Below, one piece after another: positions 31,876 through 43,895 of a stretch of 64,000 nt of DNA. The translations under genes were made by a program, and so were the position numbers. The notes under the pieces were generated by a model that had not been told where the DNA came from, made no database searches, and worked only from the letters and a program-made list of their open reading frames with translations. The stretch's first letter is position 1, and each line of letters starts with the position of its first letter. Origin of the DNA: Hordeum vulgare subsp. vulgare (Eukaryota > Streptophyta > Magnoliopsida > Poales > Poaceae); contig NC_058522.1 in NCBI RefSeq assembly GCF_904849725.1, positions 432,355,529 to 432,419,528 of the forward strand, in the 5' to 3' direction.

Positions 31876-33088
31876 TGCTACTCCTCGCTGATGCGTTGGT
31901 TTCCCTCCAAGATTAAAGGGTGATGTAGCACAACGATGACAAGTATTCCCCTTAGTTATGGAACGAAGGTATCAATCCAGTAGGAAGGTCCACAAGACTA
32001 TGTAAGCAACACCTACACACAAATAGCAAATCCTCGCAACCCAATGCGTGGAGGGGTTGTCAATCCCTCGTGGGTAAGGTAATGATAGATTGATAGATGC
32101 AAATAAAAGTGATAGAAAATAGAACGCAACAAGATATTTTTGTTTTTTATAATAGAGATTTGTAATTAAAATAGAAAATAAAATACAAATGTAAATAGCA
32201 AAGTAGAGATTATAGATAGATGCTATGAAGTAGACCCGGGGGTTGTAAGTTTCACAAGTGGCTTCTCTCGAGAAATAGCAAACGGTGGGTAGAAAAATTA
32301 CTGTTGGGCAATTGATAGAATAGCAAATAATTATGATGATTTTCAAGACAATAATCATGTATATAGGCATCATGTCCAAAACAAGTAGACACACTTATGC
32401 GTGCATCTACTTTTATTACTCCACACATTGACCGCTATCTAGCATGCACCTAGTGTATTGAGTTCATGGAGAAACGGAGTAATGCCTGAAGAGCGATGAC
32501 ATTATGTAGAGAATATCTATTCATGTAGGAATAGACTCCATCGTTTTATCTTTGATAGCAACGATACATGTGTGTCATGTCTCTTTCTGTTACTAAGATT
32601 GAGCACCGCAAGAACGAACCCATCACAAAACACCTCTTCTATTGCAAGGTCAAAGATCAAGTTAGCCATACAAAAACCAAATATCATAGAAGAAATACGA
32701 GGCTATAATAATCAAGCATGAATATGTTTTCATAGATCTAATCATAAACTCACAATTCATCGAATCCCAAAAAACACACCGCAAAAGAAAGAGTCACATC
32801 ACATGGATCTCCAAGAGACCATTGTATTGCAAAACAGAGCGAGAGAGAAAGCCATCTAGCTACTGCATACGGACCCGTAGCTCTGATATGAACTACTCGC
32901 GCATCATCGAAGGAGCACCAATGAGGATGGTGAACCCCTCCGTGATCATGTTCCTCTCCGAAACAGACTCTAGATTGGATTTCGTGGCTTTGGAACTTGC
33001 GGCGGTGGGAATGATTTTTCGTTGACTCCTCTAGGGTTTTCTGAATATTGGGGAGGTTATAGAGCTCACAGTCGGTGGAGGAGGCGCC
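31876..33088 (-). repeat. Gypsy LTR fragment (- orientation), layer 1 of the nest
   Basis: Diverged relative of LTRs 36340-38031 and 41652-43343 in the opposite orientation: the low end TGCTACT equals the reversed LTR end AGTAGCA. It stops at 33088 in mid-LTR, where a new LTR begins. So the missing first 360 bp or so are probably right of the window. Bases before the end are TATTG, the expected target duplication. Confidence 0.65.
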
Positions 33089-33931
33089 TGATACATCCAT
33101 GAACTCATTATGCTATATAATACCCCGCTGATCATGAACATGTTTATCAGTTGTGAGTAGTTACTTTTGTTCTTGAGGCCATGGGATAAATCATGTTGCA
33201 AGTAGTCGTGTGAAGTTGATATTTGTTCGATATTTTGTTGATATGAATGTTGTGATTTCCTTAGTGGTTTTATGTGAAAATCGACCACATAACACTTCAC
33301 CATGTTTTGGGACTAAGGGAATGCATTGTGGAGTAATAATTAGAGGGTGGGTTGCGAGAGTGACAGAAACTTAAACCCCAGTCTATGCACTACTTCGTAA
33401 GGGGCTGATTTCGATCCCTATGCTTAATGCTATGGTTAGAATTTATTCTTAATACTTTTCTTGTAGTTCCGGATGCTTGCGTGAGGGTTAATCATAGGTG
33501 TGAGGTTTGTTCAAGTAAGAACAACACCCAAGAACCGGTCCACCCACATATCAAGTTATCAAAACACTGAGCGCGAATTAACCGAGCATGACGAAAGTGA
33601 CTAGATGAAATTCCCGTGTGCCCTAAAAAAACACTTTGCCTATTATAAGAATCTGACATGGCTTGTCCTTTGCCACAAAAGGATTGGTAAACATTGATGC
33701 ACCTATTGTTACTATTGATACTTGTCACTTGTTACAATTATCTTGCTATCAAACAACTTGTTACCGCTATTTCAGTGCTTGTACAAATTACCTTGCTGAA
33801 ATCCGCTTGTCATTTCCTTCCGCTCCTCGCTGGGTTCGACACTCTTACTTGTCTAAAGGACTATGATTGGCCCCTTATACTTGTGGATCATCAAGACTCT
33901 TTTCTGGCACCGTTGTCGCAGAGTGAAGCGC
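33089..33931 (+). mobile_element. Gypsy LTR (805 bp) with leader, + strand, layer 2
   Basis: The LTR 33089-33893 starts TGATACATCC and ends GTGGATCATCA, then 38 bp of leader with a degenerate primer site. The LTR is a shortened relative of 33932-35454, lacking most of its upstream part. The leader is cut at 33931 by the next element. The 5 bp before it are GCGCC. Confidence 0.7.
33905..33918 (+). other. Degenerate tRNA-Asp primer-binding site
   Basis: TGGCACCGTTGTCG lies 11 nt after the LTR end, with two changes relative to TGGCGCCGTTGCCG. Confidence 0.65.
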
Positions 33932-35454
33932 TGATGACCCACAAATGTAGGGGATATATTATAGTCCTCTCGATAAGTAAGAGTGTCGAACCCAACGAGG
34001 AGCAGAAGGAAATGACAAGAGGTTTTCAGTAAGGTATTCTCTGCAAGCACTGAAATTATCCGTAACAGATAGTTTTGTGATAAGGTAATTCGTAATGGGT
34101 AGCGAGTAACAAATGTAACAAAGGTGCAGCAAGGTGGCGCAATCCTTTTTGTAGCAAAGGACAAGGCTGGACAAACTTTTATATAAAGCAAAGCGCTCCT
34201 AAGGACACATGGGAATTTCTGTCAAGCTAGTGTTCATCATGCTCATATGATTCGCGTTCGTTACATTGATAATTTGATATGTGGGTGGGTCGGTGCTTGG
34301 GTGCTGCCCTTACTTGGACAAACATCCCACTTATGATTAACCTCTCTCGCAAGCATCCGCAACTATGAAAGAAGAATTAATATAAATCTAACCATAACAT
34401 GAAACATATGGATCCAAATCAGCCCCTTACGAAGCAACGCATAAACTAGGGTTTAAGCTTTTGTCACTCTAGCAACCCATCATCTACTTATTACTTACCA
34501 ATGCCTTCCCCTACGCCCCAATAATGGTGAAGTGTCATGTAGTCGACGTTCACATGACACCACTAGAGGAGAGACAACATACATCTCATCAAAATATCAA
34601 ACGAATACCAAATTCACATGATTACTTATAGCAAGACTTATCCCATGTCCTCACGAACAAACGTAATTACTCACAAAGCATATTCATGTTCATAATCATT
34701 GGAGTATTAATAATCATTAAGGATCTGAACATATGATATTCCACCAAGTAAACCAACTAGCATCAACTACAAGGAGTAATCAACACTACTAGCAACCCAC
34801 ATGTACCAATCTGAGGTTTTGAGACAAAGATCGGATACAAGAGATGAACTAGGGTTTGGAGAGGAGATGGTACTGATGAATATGTGGATGGAGATTGACC
34901 CCCTCTCGATGAGAGGATCGTTGGTGATGACGATGCCTTCGATTTCCCCCTCCGCGAGGGAAGTTTCCCCGGCAAAATAGCTCTGTCATGCTCTAGATTG
35001 GTTCTGTCGAAATTCCGCCTCGATACGGTGGCGCTTCGTCCTGAAAGTTCTCATATGATTTTTTCAGTTCAAAACCCGTCATATAGCATAAGGTGGGCAC
35101 CGGAGACCTGCCAAGGGCCCACAAGCCTGCAGGGCGCTCCCACAGGGGTAGGCCGTGCCCCTGGCTTGTGGCCACCTGGTGAGTCCCTGATGTATTTCTT
35201 TCGCGCAATATTTTATATATATATATATCAAAATAATTCTCCGTAAGTTTTCAGGACTTTTGGAGTTGTGCGGAATAGGTCTCTCAGATTTGCTCCTTTT
35301 CTGGTCCAGAATTCCAGCTGTCGGCATTCTCCCTCTTCATGTAAACCTTGTAAAATAAGAGAGAAAAGGTACAAGTATTGTACCATAATGTGTATTAACA
35401 GACCATAATGCAATAAATATCAATATAAAAGCATGATGCAAAATGGACGTATCA
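33932..35454 (-). repeat. 3' LTR of the layer-3 gypsy element (1523 bp)
   Basis: On the minus strand it starts TGATACGTCCATTTTGC and ends TTGTGGGTCATCA. A polypurine tract adjoins it on the right and no primer site follows it, so it is the 3' LTR. The GC-rich stem-loop is at 35115-35174. A short (TA)n tract lies near 35215-35228. Confidence 0.88.
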
Positions 35455-35490
35455 ACTCCCCCAAGCTAAGACCTCACTTGTCCTCAAGCG
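35455..35490 (-). other. Terminal polypurine tract and AGGA hairpin, layer-3 element
   Basis: On the minus strand a hairpin CGCTTG-AGGA-CAAGTG (35490 to 35475) precedes AGCTTGGGGGAGT (35467 to 35455), which abuts the LTR. Confidence 0.75.
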
Positions 35491-36339
35491 AAAACCGAGG
35501 TAGATAAATATGCCCACAGGTTTAGAGATAGAGGTAACGATAAAAATAAAATACGGACATGAAGGCATCATGGTTATCTTTAGAACATCAACACATATTG
35601 ACATGTAATTTCTTATGCTAGAGTAACAATTCATTCACAAGGTAAAATATGAATCAAGAACTCTATTGACACCTAACCAAGTATGATCTCAATCATTGAA
35701 GCAATTCCAATTTATCACAACGTAGGAAAGAGTCAATATCAGAGATTGTAAAGCAAATACACATATTCAATCATCTTATGGTCTTTCATAATTGCTAACA
35801 CTCACGCGGTACCTATGAGGTCAAAGCTTCAATCGGACACAGAGAAAGATAGGGGCTTATAGTTTTGCCTCCCAACTATTTACCTCAAGGGTAATGTCAA
35901 CATTAATAACTTATGATCACCCACATCTGAGTGGATATATTTGTCTAGATCATTCCCCAACACATGACGCTTGCCAAAAGATAAAGGCGAAATAAAGGAA
36001 ATGGTGAAGATCACCACGACTCTTACATAAAGGTAAGTACTAGAAAGTAAAGGTAAAAGATAGGCCCTTCGCAGAGGGAAGCAGAGGTTGCCATCCGCTT
36101 TTACACTTGGATGCACAATCCCTTAATGCAAAAGAATGTCACTTTATATTGCCCCTTGTGATAAAGAACTATATTATACAGTTTGTCGCTTTTATTTCTT
36201 CTATATCACAAGTTCGTATAAAGTTTATTTTCCTCACACTAACATATCACACACATTTAAAGAGCAATTTTTATTGCTTGCACCGATGACAACTTACTTG
36301 AGGGATCTTACTCAATCCATGGGTACGTGTGGTGGACTC
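35491..36339 (-). other. 3' non-coding region of the layer-3 element, first part
   Basis: No gene seen. It continues at 43349 after the inserted 7-kb element; GACTC is duplicated at 36335-36339 and 43344-43348. Confidence 0.7.
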
Positions 36340-38031
36340 TGATACGTCTCAAACGTATCTATAATTTTTGATGGTTTCATGCTATTATCTTGTCATCTTT
36401 GGATGTTTTATGTATCTTTTATATCTTTTTTGGGACAAAATTATTAATTCAGTGCCAAGTGCCAGTTCCTTTTTTTCTGTGTTTTTGACTCTTTTCAGAT
36501 CTGATTTTGGAACGGAGTCCAAACGGAATAAAAACCCCGAAATGATTTTTTCCCGAACGAAAGAAGATCAGGGGGCCTCTGGGCCAAGCCAGGTGGGCTC
36601 CAGGGAGCCCACAAGCTCCCACTCCGCTACCAGGGGGAGGCGGCGGTGTCACAGCTTGTGGCCTCCCTGGCCGCCCCCTGACCTAGATCCTTGGCCTATA
36701 TATTCGCAAAAATTCAGCAAAAAATTAGGGGAGCCTCGAAAATACTTTTCCGCCGCCGCAAGCTTCCGTTTCCGCGAGATCTCATCTGGAGACCCTTCTC
36801 GGCGCCCTGCCGGAGGGGCCTTTGGAGCTGGAGGGCTTCTTCATCATCATCATCGCCCCTCCAATGACTCGTGAGTAGTTCACTTCAGACCTACGGGTTC
36901 GTAGTTAGTAGCTAGATGGCTTCTTCTCTCTCTTGGATCTTCAATACAAAGTTCTCCAAGATCTTCATAGAGATCTATCTGACGTAATCTTCTTTGGCGG
37001 TGTGTTTGTCGACATCCGATGAATTGTGGATTTGTGATCAGATTATCTATCATATATATTTGAGACTTTGCTGATTTCTTATATGCATGATTTGATATCC
37101 TTGTAAGTCTCTCCGAGTCTTGGGTTTTGTTTGGCCAACTAGATCTATGATTCTTGCAATGGGAGAAGTGCTTGGTTTTGGGTTCTACCATGTGGTGACC
37201 TTTCACAGTGACAGTAGGGGCAGCAAGGCACACATTGAGTAGTTGCCATCAAGGGTAAAAAGATGGGGTTTTCATCATTGGTTTGAGATTATCCCTCTAC
37301 ATCATGTCATCTTGCTTAAGGCGTTACTCCGTTCTTTTGGACTAAATACACTAGATGCATGCTGGATAGCGGTCGACGTGTGGAGTAATAGTAGTAGATG
37401 CAGACAGTATCGGTCTACTTGTTTTGGACGTGATGCCTATAGATATAATCATTGCCATAGATATCGTCACGATTTTGCGCGGTTCTATCAATTGCTCGAT
37501 AGTAATTTGTTCACCCACAATCTACTTGCTTTTATGAGAGAAGCCACTAGTAAACACTACGGCCCCCGGTCTATTCACATCCATCGTTTACACCTCCGCT
37601 TTTACTTTGCTTTGTTACTTTGTTGCTTTTAGTTCTCACTTGGCGAACAATCTATAAGGGATTGACAACCCCTTCATAGCGTTGGGAGCAAGCTTTTGTG
37701 TTTGTGCAGGATCTTGAGATACTCCTCCACTGGATTGATACCTTGGTTCTCAAACTGAGGGAAATACTTACCACCGCTGTGCTACATCACCCTTTCCGCT
37801 TCGAGGGAACACAAATGGAAGGCTCCAAGGCCACGGGGGAAATCCTTTGCATACTTGCCTGGGAAGTCCCTTAAGGCATAGCCGCAGCTGAAGGATTCAT
37901 GGTGCCGTTGCTGAGGAGTATCAAGCAACACTCCTATTTCTGGCACCGTTGCCGGGAGGAGCACGTCAAGATAATTCCCCGACAACGTGCCTATTTCTGG
38001 CGCCATTGGAAGGTCTTTTGTTGCAGTAGCA
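36340..38031 (+). repeat. 5' LTR of the 7-kb gypsy element
   Basis: Starts TGATACGTCTCAAACG, ends TTGCAGTAGCA. A TATA-like CTATATATT lies at 36696-36704 and the GC-rich stem-loop at about 36606-36664. Three decayed primer-site copies (37900-37916, 37941-37958, 37998-38013) lie before the LTR end. Confidence 0.93.
36696..36704 (+). promoter_or_regulatory. TATA-like box of the gypsy LTR
   Basis: CTATATATT lies about 32 bp downstream of the stem-loop; the same word occurs at the equivalent place in the 3' LTR. It is a likely core promoter. Confidence 0.5.
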
Positions 38032-38041
38032 GAAGTATTTC

Positions 38042-38058
38042 TGGCGCCGTTGCCGGGG
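38042..38058 (+). other. Primer-binding site, tRNA-Asp type (exact)
   Basis: TGGCGCCGTTGCCGGGG is a perfect 17-nt complement of plant tRNA-Asp 3' end, 10 nt after the LTR. Confidence 0.88.
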
Positions 38059-38269
38059 AGGAGAAATCAAGATCTATCCAAGTAGGTCTCACAAACTCTT
38101 TTCCTGCATTTACTTTTGTTGCCAGTTGCCTCTCTTTTTCCTCTCCCCCACTTCACATTTTCCGTTTTCATTTTCCTTTCTCCTTAGCCGTTTTCTTTTT
38201 GCCTTTGCCATTTTCTTTTGCCTGTTTCACTCTCTGTTCCTGCTTGTTTGTGTGTGGGATAGTCCATCA

Positions 38270-38952
38270 ATGGCTAGACCCACCTCTCCAAACGATACTC
38301 CTGAGAATGAAGTTCTCAATTTCAGGCAGAATGAGGAAGAAAATTTAAAGGATGCTTGGTACAGGATTTGCAATGCTCAAAGTAGATCTACTCGTAAGCA
38401 ATCCACTACCGTCCTCCTTCGCCGTTTCTATGTTTGGATTTCTCCTTGGAATAGGTATATCCTTGACACCATTGTAGGCGGGAATTTTTTGGGGAGCCAT
38501 ACTGTTGACTCCTATAGAGCTATCATGAATTTGGTAGGCTCACCCCCGCTCATGGTTAATGGAACTATCTTGACCTTGGAACACGTGATGCAAAGGCTTG
38601 GCGCTATTGAAAACAAAATTGCCACAGTTGAACTTATTGAGGGTTTGGATAGAAAGATCCACAATCAAATTACTCAGTACAGATCCAAAGTGGGAAACTT
38701 TTTTAAAAATTTAAAGGAGAGGAACTTATAGTTAATGATTCTTCTAGAATTGGCAAATTAGAAGATGTCATAACCAACTTGGGTTCCGCTTTTGCCGCTG
38801 TGCAAAATACTCCAAATCTTACTTTCAAAAAGACCGTCAAGCCTGTTTTTGTTCCTAAAGCTAGTGGTGAGTCATCCAATAATGATGAAGATCTTAAGAT
38901 GATAAATGATCACGCTACTTATGGTTTGAGCACCAAAGATGACTATACGTGA
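38270..38952 (+). pseudogene. gag-like N-terminal ORF of the 7-kb element
   Basis: The start at 38270 (MARPTSPNDTPENEV) gives a protein with LKDAWYRICNAQSRSTRKQ, RYILDTIVGGNFLGSHT and LEHVMQRLGAIENKI (coiled-coil-like). The frame is lost at about 38715-38731 and continues one frame over with NDSSRIGKLEDVITNLGSA and NDHATYGLSTKDDY, ending at 38950-38952. This is the amino-terminal part of a gag-like protein known to me from related Triticeae gypsy elements. The capsid core, protease and pol are absent. Confidence 0.75.
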
Positions 38953-41636
38953 TTTCATCACCTTTCGACTAGCTAAGGGTGTTAAACAAAAGCGCTTGTT
39001 GGGAGGCAACCCAATGAATCTATCATTTTTGTTTCTGTTTTGTGTTTTCCACACTTTCATAATTCTGTTATGATTGTGTTTTTGTGTTTCTTTTTACGTT
39101 TGTGCCAAGCAAAACCGTTATGATTAGTCTTGGGGATGATCGTTTGGTCATGCTGGAAAAGACAGAAACTTTCTGCTCACGAAAATAATTTTCATTTTTT
39201 TCTGTAAGAGCTTTTGAGTTGATTCTTTTTGCTGCTGATTTCTATGCAAATTCGTTAGACTTTCGTAAATTTTCAGAATTTTTGAAGTACCATAGGTATA
39301 CGAAATATATAGATTGCTACAGACTAGTCTGCTGTTAACAGATTCTGTTTTTGTTGTGTTGGTTGCTTATTTTGATGAAACTATGGATAGTATTGGGGGG
39401 GGTATTAGCCATGGAAGATTGAAAATACAGTAACACAACATCAGCACAAGTAGAATTTAAGTTTGCTACAGTACCTAAGGAAGTGGTGGTTTGCTTTCTC
39501 ATACTAATGTTATCACGAGTTTCTGTTTAAGTTTCGTGTTGTGAAGTTTTCAAGTTTTGGGTGAAGTTCTTATGACAAAAAGATAAAGAGTGGCAAGAGC
39601 TCAAGCTTGGGGATTCCCAAGGCACCCCAAGAAATTAAAGGATGCCGTAAAAGCCTAAGCTTGGGGATGCCCTGGGAAGGCATCCCCTCTCTCGTCTTCA
39701 ATCCATCGGTAACGTTACTTGGGGCTATATTTTTATTCACCACATGTTATGTGTTTTTCCTTGGAGCGTCTTGTATCGTAGGAGTATTTTATTTTTGTTG
39801 TGTCACAATCATCCTTGCTGCACACCTAGAGAGAGAGACATGCACTCACCGTGATTTTTTCGAGCTTCACTTATATCTTTTGGTAGACAGTTCAGCTCAC
39901 ATGTGGTTCACTTATATCTTTTGAGCTAGATACTTTTGCTCTATGTGCTTCACTTATATATTTTAGAGCACAGCGGTGCGTGGCTTGGTAGTTGATCTAT
40001 GCTTTGAAAGTAGTCTCAAAAGGGGTAGTTATCCAAAGGGATACGAAAACTTCCACCTTCATGTGCATTGAATAGTTAGAGAAGTTTGATTCATCTCAAT
40101 TAGTTTTGAGTTGTGGTTATGGTAATATTGAAGTCATGCTAGTAAGGTGTTGTAGATCTAGAAATACTTGTGTTGAAGTTAGTGATTCCCGTAGCATGCA
40201 CATATGGTGAATCTCTATGTGATGAAATCTGAGCATGATTAGTATATTGATTGTCATCCTTTGCGTGGCGGTCGGGATCATGCGATGGTTTATACCTACC
40301 AACCCTTCCCCTAGGAGTATGCGTTGAATGCTTTTTTCGATTACTAATAAAACTTTTGCAACAAGTATATGAGTTCTTCATGACTAATGTTGAGTCCATG
40401 GTTTAGATGCACTTTCACCTTCCACCATCACTATCTTCTTTGTGCCGCGCAACTTTCGTCGGTTCACAAAACACACCATTAGGCTCCCTCAAAACAGCCA
40501 CCATACCTACCTACTATGGCTTTTTCAAAGTCATTCCGAGATATATTTCCATGCAACTACCACCATGACATGTGCCATCATGTCTAGATTGCCATTGCAC
40601 GATCTTAAGGTAGCTAGCATGATGTTTCCATTGATGTCTATGCCATGCTAGATCATTGCCACGGTACACTACCGAAGGCATTCCATATAGAATCATAGTT
40701 GCTCTAAGTTTTGAGTTGAAAGTGTGATGATCATTATTAATGGAGCATTGTCCCATGCGAGGAAATAAAAGAGGACAAAGAAGCCCACCAAAATAAAAAA
40801 AAGAGGCCAAAGAGCCCACCAAAAATAAAATAAAAATAAAAATAAATAAAAAAATGAGAGAAAAAGAGAGAAGGGACAATGCTAGCACTTTTTCCACACT
40901 TGTGCATATTAAGCACCATGATCTTCATCATTGAGAGTCTCTCGTTTTGTCACCACCATATAGCTAGTGGGAAATTTTCATTACATAACTTGGCTTGTAT
41001 ATTCCAATGATAGGCCTCCTCAAAATTGCCTTAGGTCTTCGCGAGCAAGCAAGTTGGATGCACACCCACTAGTTTACTTTAAGAGCTTTCACATACTCGT
41101 AGCTCTAGTGCATCATTTGTATGGCAATCCTTACTCATTCACATTGATATCTATTGATGAGCATCTCCACAGCTCATTGATATGCCTAGTTAATGTGACT
41201 ATCTTCTCCTTTTTGTCTTGCAACCTCCACCACATTCCACACCATCTATAGTGCTATAACCATGGCTCACGCTCATGTATTGCGTGAGAGTTGAAAAGGT
41301 TTGAGAAAGTAAAGGTGTGAAACAATTACTTGGCCAATACCGGGGTTGTGCATGATTTAAATTCTTTCTGCAATGATGATAGAGCATAGCCAGACTATAT
41401 GCTTTTGTAGGGATAACTTTCTTTTGGCCTTGTTATTTTGAAAGTTCATGATTACCTTGCTAGTTTTCTTGAATTATTATTGTTTCCACGTCAATAGCAA
41501 ACTATTGTTTTGAATCTAATGGATTTGAACATTCACGTCACATAAGAGGAGTTACAAAGGACACCTATGCTAGGTAGCATGAAAGCATCAAAAATTCATT
41601 CTTTATCACTTCCCTACTCGAGGACGAGCAGGAGTT
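38953..41636 (+). other. Non-coding internal region with internal polypurine copies
   Basis: 2.7 kb without a convincing gene. A hairpin TTGGG-AGGCAA-CCCAA lies near 39000-39015. AAGCTTGGGGAT occurs at 39603-39614 and AAGCTTGGGGATGC at 39657-39670; the latter is identical to the terminal tract at 41637-41650. An A-rich low-complexity tract lies at about 40785-40850. Confidence 0.7.
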
Positions 41637-41650
41637 AAGCTTGGGGATGC
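41614..41650 (+). other. Terminal polypurine tract and AGGA hairpin, 7-kb element
   Basis: The hairpin CTACTCG-AGGA-CGAGCAG (41614-41631, one mismatch) precedes AAGCTTGGGGATGC (41637-41650). The LTR starts at 41652. Confidence 0.8.
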
Positions 41651-41651
41651 T

Positions 41652-43343
41652 TGATACGTCTCAAACGTATCTATAATTTTTGATGGTTTCATGCTGTTAT
41701 CTTGTCATCTTTGGATATTTTATGTATCTTTTATATCTTTTTTGGGACTAACTTATTAATTTAGTGCCAAGTGCCAGTTCATGTTTTTCTGTGTTTTTGA
41801 CTCTTTTCACATCTGATTTTGGAACGGAGTCCAAACGGAATAAAAACCCCGAAATGATTTTTTCCCGAACGGAAGAAGATCACGGGGCCTCTGGGCCAAG
41901 CCAGGTGGGCTTCAGGGAGCCCACAAGCTCCCACTCCGCCACCAGGGGGAGGCGGCGGTGTCAGGGCTTGTGGCCTCCCTGGCCGCCCCTAACCTAGATC
42001 CTTGGCCTATATATTCCCAAAAATTCAGCAAAAAATCAGGGGAGCCTCAAAAATACTTTTCCGCCGCCGCAAGCTTCCGTTTCCGCGAGACCTCATCTGG
42101 AGACCCTTCCCGGCGCCCTGCCGGAGGGGACTTTGGAGTTGGAGGGCTTCTTCATCATCATCATCGCCCCTCCAATGACTCGTGAGTAGTTCACTTCAGA
42201 CCTACGGGTCCGTAGTTAGTAGCTAGATGGCTTCTTCTCTCTCTTGGATCTTCAATACAAAGTTCTCCATGATCTTCATCGAGATCTATCTAATGTAATC
42301 TTCTCTGGCGGTGTGTTTGCCCAGATCCGATGAATTGTGGATTTGTGATCAGATTATCTGTGATATATATTTGAGTCTTTGCTGATTTCTTATATGCATG
42401 ATTTGATATCCTTGTAAGTCTCTCCTTGTCTTGGGTTTTGTTTGGCCAACTAGATCTATGATTCTTGCATTGGGAGAAGTGCTTGGTTTTGGGTTCTACC
42501 ATGTGGTGACCTTTCACAGTGACAGTAGGGGCGGCAAGGCACACATTAAGTAGTTGCCATCAAGGGTAAAAAGATGGGGTTTTCATCATTGTTTTGAGAT
42601 TATCCCTCTACATCATGTCATCTTGCTTAAGGCGTTACTCTGTTCTTTTGGACTTAATACACTAGATGTATGTTGGATAGCGGTCGACGTGTGGAGTAAT
42701 AGTAGTAGATGCAGACAGTATCGGTCTACTTGTTTTGGACGTGATGTCTATAGATATAATCATTGCCATAGATATCGTCACGACTTTGCGTGGTTCTATC
42801 AATTGCTCGACAGTAATTTGTTCACCCACCGTCTACTTGCTTTTATGGGAGAAGCCACTAGTAAACACTACGGCCCCCGGGTCTATTCACATCCATCGTT
42901 TACACCTCCGCTTTTACTTTGCTTTGTCACTTTGTTGCTTTCAGTTCTCACTTGGCGAACAATCTATAAGGGATTGACAACCGCTTCATAGCGTTGGGAG
43001 CAAGCTTTTGTGTTTGTGCAGGATCTTGAGATAGTCCTCCACTGGATTGATACCTTGGTTCTCCAACTGAGGGAAATACTTACCACCGATGTGCTACATC
43101 ACCCTTTCCGCTTCGAGAGAACACCAACGCAAGGCTCCAAGGCCACGGGGGAAATCCTTTGCATACTTGCCTAGGAAGTCCCTTAAGGCGTAGCAGCAGC
43201 TGAAGGATTCCTGGTGCCGTTGCTGAGGAGTATCAAGCAACACTCCTATTTCTGGCACCGTTGCCGGGAGGAGCACGTCAAGATAATTCCCCGACAACGT
43301 GCCTATTTCTGGCGCCATTGGAAGGTCTTTTGTTGCAGTAGCA
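41652..43343 (+). repeat. 3' LTR of the 7-kb gypsy element
   Basis: Same length and ends as 36340-38031, followed by the target duplication GACTC at 43344-43348. Primer-site fossils are at 43212, 43253 and 43310. Confidence 0.93.
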
Positions 43344-43348
43344 GACTC

Positions 43349-43895
43349 TCAAGGCAAACTAGGTTAAAGGTGTCTGGGTGCACAAGTAGTATCTCTACTT
43401 GGTGCAGAAGTTTTTGGTTGATATGGGGTGGAAGCAAGCGACACATGTTGAAGGATCTATAACCATATAACTTCTATTCGGAAATAAGCAAACATAACTC
43501 ATTATGTTGTCTTCCTTGTCCAACATCAACTTCTTAACATATAATATTTTAACGAGTGCTCACAATCACAAAATATGTCTAAGATAATATATTTATATGT
43601 GAACCTCTTTTTCTTTATTACTTCCTTTTAATTGCAACAATGACCAATAACTTTGTTTTTCAACTCACAACAAATTTCAGTCGACATTCTTTTTATATGT
43701 GAAGTCATCACTCCCCATAAGATCATTATATATACTCTTTTGCTTTTATTCTATACTTCTTTCTATTTCTATTTCTCAAGATCATAGCAAGCAAGCAAAG
43801 CCCTTAACTCAAAACTACTCTTTATTATATAACTCTTGGACTTGCTTACATAGGGGAACATAAAGCAAAACTCAAAACTGGATCGCACTAAAACT
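43349..43895 (-). other. 3' non-coding region of the layer-3 element, second part
   Basis: AT-rich sequence with no gene, lying between the 7-kb insertion and the second ORF. Confidence 0.6.

Larger units (their letters stand above)
36340..43343 (+). mobile_element. Complete 7.0-kb non-autonomous gypsy element
   Basis: Two LTRs of 1692 bp each (36340-38031, 41652-43343) enclose 3620 bp with a tRNA-Asp primer site, a gag-like ORF remnant and a polypurine tract. The 5-bp target duplication GACTC flanks it exactly. There is no protease, RT or integrase, so it depends on other elements. The LTRs differ at a few percent of sites by eye (not computed), so the insertion is fairly recent. Confidence 0.93.

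Noticed and set aside
33893..33932. Two inverted LTRs separated by 38 bp as a palindromic replication product
   Set aside because: Simple nesting explains it: the minus element's 3' LTR, with its polypurine tract on the right, inserted into the leader of the + element.
38126..38270. Upstream extension of the gag-like ORF
   Set aside because: The hydrophobic Phe/Leu-rich stretch before 38270 is pyrimidine-rich leader sequence; the ATG at 38270 fits the family start.
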